Source of the DNA: Alistipes sp.
GTDB lineage: Bacteria; Bacteroidota; Bacteroidia; Bacteroidales; Rikenellaceae
Length of the DNA stretch: 5,225 nucleotides
Reading direction: 5' to 3'
NCBI GenBank assembly: GCA_017391435.1
Contig: JAFOYS010000059.1
Coordinates: 1-5,225, forward strand
Shown: piece by piece, positions 1 through 5,225 of the stretch
Numbering within the stretch: the first letter of the stretch is position 1
Layout: each line of letters opens with the position of its first letter
Made by a program: the position numbers and the translations under genes
The notes under the pieces: generated by a model
The model's input: the letters and a program-made list of their open reading frames with translations, nothing else
Database searches by the model: none
Told to the model about the DNA's origin: nothing

Positions 1-830
1 ACGCGGCAATAGTCAAATGAATCTGTTTCCCAGTTGTGACCAACGTTGCGAACCTCGTATAAGTGTACCTCCTTGCCATATGGCGAGCCATAGTAGCGGT
101 GGAAGATAACCTTGTTCTTAATCTGAGGAAGCTCAGTAGACTCCTGATACATACACTTGTTTGCAGCAGCAACTGCGCCTACAGCTACTGGAACAGCAAG
201 GTATGCACCCCAGCCGAACTGGTTTGTAGGGTCACCTACCCAACGAGATGTCATATCGCCAGTACCGTGAACCTCCATAAATGCAATAGGGGTAGTGTAG
301 TTGTGACGCTTTGTCATCTCAGTAAGTGTAAGACCTGCCATAGATGCGATAGCGGCAAACTCGCTCGCCTTACGATAAGCCAGCAGGTAGCACATCTCGC
401 CACCATTTGACATACCTGTAAGGAAGGTATTCTTTGCAGAGAGGTTGTACTTTGAGTGAAGGTGCTTTGCAAGGTTGCAGATAAACTCGCAGTCGTCAAC
501 CTTCATCTTGTCAATCTGCCAAGGGTAGTATACATTCCAACCTGTATTTGGCTTAGGGTCGGTAGTTGCCTGTGGGTAGCAAAGAGCCACCTTATACTCC
601 TCTGCAAGCTGCTTGAAAGTAAGAGAAGAGTTGTTTACATAAGAGCTTGCGCTACCGCCATATCCGTGGAGGATAAATACAAGTGGTGCGTTTGCAGGGA
701 GGTCATTTGGAAGATAGACATAGTATGATCTTGTCAGACCCTGGTCCTGAATAGTCTCCTGTTTGAGTGAGCCAGCACTAACAGCGTGGCATACAAAGAG
801 TGCTGTGAGTAAGAAAATAAACTTCTTCAT
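1..830 (-). CDS. Secreted alpha/beta-hydrolase esterase, PHB-depolymerase/LpqC-like, 3' end cut by window edge
   Basis: The reading frame opens with ATG at 830 and stays open to the window edge, giving 276 residues plus two bases. Residues 1-19 form a classical signal peptide ending VSA, with cleavage expected before G20; Cys14 follows Val, so it is a poor lipobox. The mature part shows the marks of the Esterase_PHB/LpqC group of alpha/beta hydrolases: oxyanion motif HGYGG (55-59), a GW then VDD-F segment (97-116), nucleophile elbow GMSNG with Ser141, HGTGD with the likely acid Asp192, and VGHNW with His265. The full triad therefore looks intact. Relatives hydrolyse esters such as polyhydroxyalkanoate oligomers or acetyl and feruloyl groups on plant polysaccharides; which ester applies here cannot be read from sequence. 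Its paralogue ends 18 residues after the matching Trp, so only about 10 residues should be missing. It starts 5 bases after the upstream stop, so it is almost certainly co-transcribed. Confidence 0.9.
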   Translation of the reverse strand, partial: MKKFIFLLTALFVCHAVSAGSLKQETIQDQGLTRSYYVYLPNDLPANAPLVFILHGYGGSASSYVNNSSLTFKQLAEEYKVALCYPQATTDPKPNTGWNVYYPWQIDKMKVDDCEFICNLAKHLHSKYNLSAKNTFLTGMSNGGEMCYLLAYRKASEFAAIASMAGLTLTEMTKRHNYTTPIAFMEVHGTGDMTSRWVGDPTNQFGWGAYLAVPVAVGAVAAANKCMYQESTELPQIKNKVIFHRYYGSPYGKEVHLYEVRNVGHNWETDSFDYCR

Positions 831-835
831 ATTGC

Positions 836-1639
836 TTATCGTGTTTTAAAGAAATTCCAGATTTGGTTGTATACTTCAAATTCTGCATCGCACCAGCCGT
901 TGCTTGCGCCCTCAACAGTGTAGAACTTAACCTGGTGACCGTTAAGTCCGCCGAGGTATGTTGTGCAAGATACAAGACCCTGACCCTTGCGAGGAAGAAT
1001 CTCGGTAGTAGTGTAGTGTGTACACTCGTTAACCGCTACAATAGCACCTATGCTAAGCGGTGCAGCGGCAGACTCGCCCTCTACGCCGTTCCACTTGTAG
1101 ATAGAGTTCTCTGTAGCGTGTACGTGAACAAATGATACAGGCTTTGTAAAGCTATTTGCAGCGTAAACCTCAGGGTTTATAGTTGCTGAAACACAAGCAT
1201 AAGCGTTGAATTTGTCAGGTATCTGCATAGCTGCTGTGTAGGCAAGGCCGTTGCAGTAGCTAACAAGGTATGCCTTTCGAGCAGATGTGAACGCATTCCT
1301 AATCTCAGCAAGGAATGAGGCGTCGCTTGCCTCGCCAGACTCTACAATGCAGAGGATATAACGGCCAATAAGGCAGTGCTCTGCAGCCTTAAAGTTTAGT
1401 GTAATCTCCTCGGCTGTGCGAGTAGTGAGCTCAATATCCTCAGAGGCAATAATTACAACCGGCGCACTTGATGCCAAATCCTCTGGCTTAACGATAATAG
1501 TATTGTGACCTGCAATTGTTTCGCTTGCAAACTCAAGCGCTGTTGGGGCTGCAGCAGGCTCCTCAACCTCTGTGTTGTTCTTGTCGCAAGCAACAGCAAG
1601 CGACAAGAACATACTCAATATATAAAATACCTTTTTCAT
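836..1639 (-). CDS. Lipoprotein pseudo-esterase: alpha/beta-hydrolase homologue lacking the catalytic triad
   Basis: A 267-residue protein from ATG at 1639. Residues 1-17 plus Cys18 (LAVAC) form a lipoprotein signal peptide, and the polar/acidic stretch after Cys18 (DKNNTEVEE) fits outer-membrane or surface export in Bacteroidota. By eye it aligns with the neighbouring esterase from about residue 58 to the end: APVV to APLV, YILC to VALC, GAIVAVNEC to GAVAAANKC, and the YxG-G-xV-xxYxV-W tail. Every active-site element is changed. HGYGG has become roughly ASEDI (65-69), elbow GMSNG has become SYCNG (127-131, Ser to Cys129), HGTGD has become HATEN (174-178, Asp to Asn178), and GHNW has become SNGW (246-249, His to Asn247). 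About 20 residues before the VDD-F segment are also missing. The frame is otherwise intact, so this looks like a maintained non-catalytic protein, perhaps for ligand binding (inference), rather than a decaying gene. A TTG start at 1654 is possible but would add five residues before a normal signal peptide. Confidence 0.85.
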   Translation of the reverse strand: MKKVFYILSMFLSLAVACDKNNTEVEEPAAAPTALEFASETIAGHNTIIVKPEDLASSAPVVIIASEDIELTTRTAEEITLNFKAAEHCLIGRYILCIVESGEASDASFLAEIRNAFTSARKAYLVSYCNGLAYTAAMQIPDKFNAYACVSATINPEVYAANSFTKPVSFVHVHATENSIYKWNGVEGESAAAPLSIGAIVAVNECTHYTTTEILPRKGQGLVSCTTYLGGLNGHQVKFYTVEGASNGWCDAEFEVYNQIWNFFKTR

Positions 1640-1643
1640 ACCT

Positions 1644-4600
1644 TTATTCTCCAAATTTTACGTGAACAGTAAATGGCTTGCTACCAGACTTACCACCAGC
1701 AGAGCTGTGGTTAGTGTACTGGGTGTAGTTCTCTGCAGTAACCTGAGTTGTACCACCTGAATATGTCATACTACCACCAAGAACAATGATAGGCTCGTCT
1801 GGTGTACCAAGAACAACAGTGTTAGATGTTGACCAGTAGTAACCCAGAATCATACCATACCACTTCTCATTGCTATAGTCATAAGTGATGTCGCACTTAA
1901 CCTTACAGCCACGACCCTCACCTGGGCAGCTGTCATAGTTACCGTGCTGACCGATAAGACCACCAATCTCAGAAGTACCTCCGCTACCTCCACGATCGTT
2001 GCTCAGTGTACAGTAACTCTCGTTGTACTCAAACTTGTGACCCTTGTCCAACCAACCGATAATACCACCGATATTACCATCCTCAACAGTGATTCCGCCG
2101 ATGATGGTACCTGTATTCTTACAGTAGGTTACATTTGTTGAACCTCCAGAGATACCACCAGCACGCATAAGGTCGTGAGATACCACCTTCATCTCACCCT
2201 TATTCTCGCAACGGGTAACAAGGTTGGTCTGTGATGGATCCTCAAATCCTGGATAACCGACAATACCACCGCAAGTAGGTCTTGTGCCCTTACAGAATGA
2301 TACGCAGTTGATTGCACCATTGTTTACGCAGCTAACAATGTCAGCGCCTGTAGCTCCAGTTGCGTCTGAAGGAGCACCTCCAGAGATACCACCGATATTT
2401 ACTGGGTAGTTCTTACCAGAGAATACAGAGCCGTCAGATGTAACAACATTAACATCAACCTTACCGTTGTTTACACTTGATGTGATTGAGCTCTGAGTAA
2501 GACCAACAAGTCCACCCATACGAGGACGGTTTGTACCGCAAGAGACCTCAATCTTCTCAATCTTGGTAATATCGTAGTCAACCTCGCCATTGTTTACACA
2601 CTCTGTCATAGGAGCGTTTGTGCCGGCCTGAGCTACAAGACCACCAATGTGGATTGGAAGGTTGTCAATGCTCTTAACAACGCCAAATGCAGAGAGAGTC
2701 TCAACAGACATAGTAACCTTACCGTGGTTCTCACACTTGTTCATTGCACCATTGTTGTAACCAGCAAGACCACCTACAAGAGCACCGTGTGATGCGCCAG
2801 TAGCAGTATATGTTACATTACCGTAGTTCTTACAACTCTCCATATTAACATCACCTACGGCAACAAGACCACCAACAGCGACTGTTGCGTCACCTGCGCC
2901 AGCGATAGCGATAGTAACATTAGCATTGTTAACAACATTTGTAAATGTACCAGCAGCCTCACCAGCGATAGCAGCAAGAAGACCAGCCTTTGTAGATGAG
3001 AATGTACAGCTCTGGTCAATAGTAAGATCTGATACGCTACCTACAGTTGCAAAGATTGCGTGGTCAGAGTTAACACCGCTAATAGTAGCGCCATTACCTA
3101 CAAGAGTTCCTAAGAAGATAGGACCTGCAGGCATTGTCTTACCAGTAAAGTCAAGGTTGCCCTTAATCTGAATCTGATCTGTAGCAGAAGCTGAACGAAG
3201 AGCATCGGCATCGCTAAGGATAGCGATAAACTCGTCTGCTGTAGATGCTGTCATAGGGAATGAAGCCTTGACAATAGTCTTAACAGATGCTACATCAGAG
3301 TACTCAGACTCGCTGCCAGACTCCATCTCTGTAGCCTTAACACGAACCTGATAGTCTGTTGCACTCTTAAGACCAGAGATTGTGTACTCAAGAACCTTGT
3401 CAAGCTCTACAACAGTGTAGTTTGCTGCGCTAGCCTCCTTGTACTCGAGAACATAACCTGTAGCCTTCTCAACGCTGTTCCACTTAACCATAATCTGGTC
3501 TACTGTAGATACTGCAGAGGTAATAACAGGCTTGTCGAGTGGAGTCTTGGTTACCTCGTATGCAACAACCTTAACAATAACATTGTCAAGGAACATACGG
3601 TGCTGTGAAGAGCCTGGGGCAGAACCATCCTTGCGGATAGGACCGATACCGATACGAGCACCTGGGTGAACATTTGTAAGGACAATCTTCTCTGTAGTGT
3701 AAGTACGACCAGCCTTGATCTTGAACTCAGCTGCAGGAACAAGGTTCTCCATTGCAGGTGTTACAGAGTAGATACCAGCCTTGCCAGCGTGCTTTGAGTC
3801 GTTGATAACAAATACTGCAGCTGTTGTAGGGTCGCTGCCGTATAGAGACTGGTCAAACTGTACCTCAATAGTTGCTACAGACTTAAGGTTGTTAAGCTCT
3901 GGAGTACACATAAGGGCAGTCTTGCTGCTTGCGCCGAGCTTAAGCATACCAATACGACCGCAGATAGGAGATGTAGTATCGCCCTCAACCTCGTTACAAG
4001 CACCCCAAGTAGCAAGACGAGAGTTCTCTACAGCGTGCTTCATTGTGCTGAATAGACCAATCTCTACGGTTGGGTCAACAAGATACCACTTCCAAGGACC
4101 ACCGTTAATAGGGTTCACACCCTCAGCCTTGTCAAATGCTGTTGCAAGGTTACGGTCGTCAGCAGAGTATGCTGCAGAGCCGCGCATATAGTTAGCACCC
4201 CAAACAAGCTCGCTGAAGTCCTCTGCAAGAGCAATGCCGCCAGCCTCTACCATTGCTGTAGCGCTTGGCTCAACGATAGTAAAGTCAAGGGTCTTACCAT
4301 CAATAGGCTCTGAAGTAACCTTCTTATTAAGATCCTCAACAACAAACCAGTAAGTTGTGTTCTTGTCCAAACCTGAGAACTCAAACTGTGGTGAGCCATC
4401 TGCAAGATCGCTCCAGATAGAGTCGTTTGCAGCAGTCTGCCAAGAGACAACAAGGTCTGTACACTTCTCATCTCTGTAGATGCCAAAGCTATACGCAGTT
4501 CCGCAATCCTTTGCAGCATCCTTGAATCCAGATATGCTCCAAGTAAATGCAAGGGTTGAAGATGTTGCATAGGCAAGCTTTACAGAGAGGTTAGAACCTG

Positions 4601-5003
4601 CAAGGTTGAACTTCACAACATTGCCCTTAGAGTCAGTTACAAATACAAGCTCAGATGTTGCCTGGTCTGGATAAGTTGCATACACAGAGGCTGTGTAGAT
4701 GCCAGATGGAAGATTTTTGTGAGCGTGCTTAAAGGCACCTGCCTCACCAGCCTCCTTGGTAATTGTCAGCGGCTCGGTGTCACCCTCACGAAGAAGGTTA
4801 GAGGTAAAACTCTTTGCTCCAGCCTTGATAGCTGCGGTGCCATCAAAAAGGAGCGTAATGCTGTTGCCTCCACAGGCGTCATCGTCCACGATAACTGCCT
4901 CTGGGGATGGGTATACCGGTTCAAGAACTTCGTTGCCCTGTTTTTCACAAGCAACAAAACCGCAACCCATCATCAGAATTAGAAAAAGTGCTAATTTTCT
5001 CAT
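1644..5003 (-). CDS. Large multidomain surface lipoprotein: beta-sandwich, jelly-roll-like, FN3 and GLUG-type repeat domains
   Basis: An 1119-residue protein from ATG at 5003. The signal peptide ends at FVAC, giving lipid-anchored Cys19 followed by EKQGNE; Cys14 (MMGC) is a less likely lipobox. Visible regions are: 25-135, a beta-rich sandwich-like domain; 137-243, an FN3-like domain ending GLDKNTTYWFVVED; about 255-486, a jelly-roll-like region opening AEDFSELVWGANY and closing HRMFLDNVIVKVV, a pattern seen in Bacteroidales carbohydrate-binding-like domains; 488-577, a clear FN3 domain (KPVITSAV, IMVKWNSV, YTISGLKSATDYQVRVKA); 583-685, a cap-like stretch with NLDFTGKTMP and FLGTLVGNGATISGV typical of GLUG-type proteins; 688-1055, the repeats; and a 60-residue Ser/Thr/Gly-rich tail. 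No catalytic motif and no type IX secretion CTD is seen, which fits a lipid-anchored binding protein or adhesin. It is first in the operon. The ligand is unknown; carbohydrate binding is inferred from the architecture and the downstream esterase. Confidence 0.88.
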   Translation of the reverse strand: MRKLALFLILMMGCGFVACEKQGNEVLEPVYPSPEAVIVDDDACGGNSITLLFDGTAAIKAGAKSFTSNLLREGDTEPLTITKEAGEAGAFKHAHKNLPSGIYTASVYATYPDQATSELVFVTDSKGNVVKFNLAGSNLSVKLAYATSSTLAFTWSISGFKDAAKDCGTAYSFGIYRDEKCTDLVVSWQTAANDSIWSDLADGSPQFEFSGLDKNTTYWFVVEDLNKKVTSEPIDGKTLDFTIVEPSATAMVEAGGIALAEDFSELVWGANYMRGSAAYSADDRNLATAFDKAEGVNPINGGPWKWYLVDPTVEIGLFSTMKHAVENSRLATWGACNEVEGDTTSPICGRIGMLKLGASSKTALMCTPELNNLKSVATIEVQFDQSLYGSDPTTAAVFVINDSKHAGKAGIYSVTPAMENLVPAAEFKIKAGRTYTTEKIVLTNVHPGARIGIGPIRKDGSAPGSSQHRMFLDNVIVKVVAYEVTKTPLDKPVITSAVSTVDQIMVKWNSVEKATGYVLEYKEASAANYTVVELDKVLEYTISGLKSATDYQVRVKATEMESGSESEYSDVASVKTIVKASFPMTASTADEFIAILSDADALRSASATDQIQIKGNLDFTGKTMPAGPIFLGTLVGNGATISGVNSDHAIFATVGSVSDLTIDQSCTFSSTKAGLLAAIAGEAAGTFTNVVNNANVTIAIAGAGDATVAVGGLVAVGDVNMESCKNYGNVTYTATGASHGALVGGLAGYNNGAMNKCENHGKVTMSVETLSAFGVVKSIDNLPIHIGGLVAQAGTNAPMTECVNNGEVDYDITKIEKIEVSCGTNRPRMGGLVGLTQSSITSSVNNGKVDVNVVTSDGSVFSGKNYPVNIGGISGGAPSDATGATGADIVSCVNNGAINCVSFCKGTRPTCGGIVGYPGFEDPSQTNLVTRCENKGEMKVVSHDLMRAGGISGGSTNVTYCKNTGTIIGGITVEDGNIGGIIGWLDKGHKFEYNESYCTLSNDRGGSGGTSEIGGLIGQHGNYDSCPGEGRGCKVKCDITYDYSNEKWYGMILGYYWSTSNTVVLGTPDEPIIVLGGSMTYSGGTTQVTAENYTQYTNHSSAGGKSGSKPFTVHVKFGE
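1649..1652 (-). promoter_or_regulatory. Shine-Dalgarno-like GGAG before the pseudo-esterase ATG
   Basis: GGAG lies inside the last codons of the large lipoprotein gene and ends 9 bases before the ATG at 1639. Strong Shine-Dalgarno sites are uncommon in Bacteroidota, so this supports the ATG at 1639 over the TTG at 1654, which the GGAG lies downstream of. With a 4-base gap after the TAA at 1644, it also suggests translational coupling of the two lipoproteins. Confidence 0.45.
1839..2942 (-). repeat. Degenerate tandem GLUG-type repeats encoding a predicted beta-helix
   Basis: Within the large lipoprotein (residues 688-1055), a GG-[LI]-[VASI]-[GA] motif recurs nine times, starting at residues 711, 744, 787, 830, 871, 912, 949, 979 and 1014; spacing is 30-43 residues. 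Most units also carry a C-x-N-x-G-x-[VIM] motif, at Cys724, 757, 802, 892, 932 and 961, with Ser843 replacing Cys in one unit. At DNA level the units are diverged, but short near-exact matches remain, such as an 18-base identical stretch at 2142-2159 and 2376-2393 coding for GGISGG. The GL-hydrophobic-G pattern matches the GLUG motif of bacterial surface proteins. A right-handed beta-helix fold is inferred. Confidence 0.8.
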
Positions 5004-5034
5004 AATGTAGTTTTTATTGGTTGTTAGTTTTAGA

Positions 5035-5047
5035 CTTTGTCACAAAG
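5035..5047. promoter_or_regulatory. 13-base dyad over the leftward -7 box and start site, possible operator
   Basis: CTTTGT and ACAAAG form perfect 6-base arms around a single C. The dyad overlaps the TTTG part of the leftward -7 element and the expected transcription start. It could be an operator or a small hairpin at the very 5' end of the mRNA. Part of the symmetry comes from the promoter's own TTTG, which weakens the case. Confidence 0.25.
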
Positions 5048-5072
5048 ATAGTAAAATTTCCCTAAAAACAGA
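5043..5072 (-). promoter_or_regulatory. Leftward promoter of the three-gene operon
   Basis: Read on the minus strand, TATCTTTG (5050-5043) is an exact match to the Bacteroides -7 consensus TAnnTTTG. The -33 box is weak: TCTG (5072-5069) matches TTTG at three of four bases with an 18-base spacer, slightly short of the usual 19-21. Transcription would start near 5036-5039, leaving an A-rich leader of about 35 bases before the ATG at 5003. The imperfect -33 box suggests moderate strength or activator help. Confidence 0.6.
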
Positions 5073-5136
5073 CAGTTTCGGCGGTTTTTTACACATTGAG
5101 TCTCATTTAGCTATATTTATGACACGAATAGACAGA

Positions 5137-5148
5137 TATTTGCAAATA
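5137..5148. promoter_or_regulatory. 12-base perfect palindrome over the rightward -33 box, possible operator
   Basis: TATTTGCAAATA is its own reverse complement and contains the TTTG -33 box of the rightward promoter. The position would suit a repressor or activator dimer. In AT-rich DNA a 12-base palindrome can arise by chance, so the operator role is only a suggestion. Confidence 0.3.
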
Positions 5149-5170
5149 GGGCAATATTAGTCTAAATTTG
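5139..5170 (+). promoter_or_regulatory. Rightward promoter for a divergent gene beyond the window
   Basis: TTTG (5139-5142), a 20-base spacer, then TAAATTTG (5163-5170) match both boxes of the Bacteroides primary-sigma promoter (TTTG, 19-21 bases, TAnnTTTG) exactly. Transcription would start near 5175 and run out of the window. No usable start codon follows before 5225: the ATG at 5206 is followed at once by TAG. The leader is therefore at least about 50 bases and the gene lies outside. Confidence 0.6.
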
Positions 5171-5225
5171 TGAAAATATTTCAAACAAAAAGATTAAATA
5201 TTGTTATGTAGCAGAGTCAAGGTAT

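Noticed and set aside
63..728. Plus-strand open frames of 115 and 90 residues (63-410 and 456-728)
   Set aside because: They lie opposite the esterase, whose minus-strand frame has a signal peptide and every family motif. The plus-strand products are low-complexity, Cys/Val/Arg-rich and have no recognisable domain.
863..1135. Plus-strand open frame of 90 residues
   Set aside because: It is antisense to the pseudo-esterase, has no domain or promoter support, and its composition is typical of a shadow frame.
836..1639. Reading the pseudo-esterase as an active Cys-nucleophile hydrolase (Ser to Cys129)
   Set aside because: The acid and the His are also replaced by Asn and the oxyanion motif is gone, so a working Cys triad is unlikely; this should still be confirmed on a structure.
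1640..1654. TTG start at 1654 for the pseudo-esterase, overlapping the upstream gene
   Set aside because: The ATG at 1639 gives a standard lipoprotein signal peptide beginning MKK and has a well-placed GGAG; the TTG only adds MENKG in front.
3781..4191. Plus-strand open frame of 136 residues
   Set aside because: It lies wholly opposite the jelly-roll-like region of the large lipoprotein, with no domain signature and no upstream promoter match.
5064..5090. Possible terminator hairpin followed by a T run in the intergenic region
   Set aside because: The only arms found are AAAC and GTTT, 4 bases long with no GC-rich stem, and the T run is offset from them; no gene ends here on the plus strand.

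Overview
This window looks like chromosomal DNA from a Bacteroidota member, most likely order Bacteroidales; the genus cannot be fixed from the sequence. Three things point there: two lipoprotein signal peptides with acidic or polar residues after the lipidated Cys, a large GLUG-type/FN3 surface lipoprotein, and promoter elements of the Bacteroides primary sigma factor type (TTTG about 20 bases before TAnnTTTG). All real coding sequence is on the minus strand and reads right to left as one compact three-gene unit.

In order of transcription: (1) 5003-1644 encodes a 1119-residue lipoprotein. It has N-terminal beta-sandwich domains, a jelly-roll-like region resembling carbohydrate-binding modules, a classical fibronectin type III domain and a long GLUG-type repeat region expected to form a beta-helix. 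(2) 1639-836 encodes a 267-residue lipoprotein that aligns along its length with the next gene product, an alpha/beta-hydrolase esterase. It has lost the oxyanion motif and all three catalytic residues. (3) 830-1 encodes the secreted esterase of the PHB-depolymerase/LpqC type (Esterase_PHB). Its Ser-Asp-His triad looks intact, and the window edge cuts it just before its expected C-terminus. The intergenic gaps are only 4 and 5 bases, so the genes very probably form an operon.

The right end (5004-5225, 222 bases) is AT-rich and non-coding. It holds a leftward promoter for this operon and a rightward promoter that must serve a divergent gene starting beyond the window. A short perfect inverted repeat lies on each promoter. 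No RNA gene, mobile element, CRISPR array or convincing terminator is visible.

Working model (inference): the large lipoprotein and the catalytically dead esterase homologue bind an ester-bearing substrate at the cell surface, and the soluble esterase cleaves it. The most noteworthy observation is the tandem pair of one active-looking and one dead esterase paralogue, with the dead copy carrying a lipid anchor.
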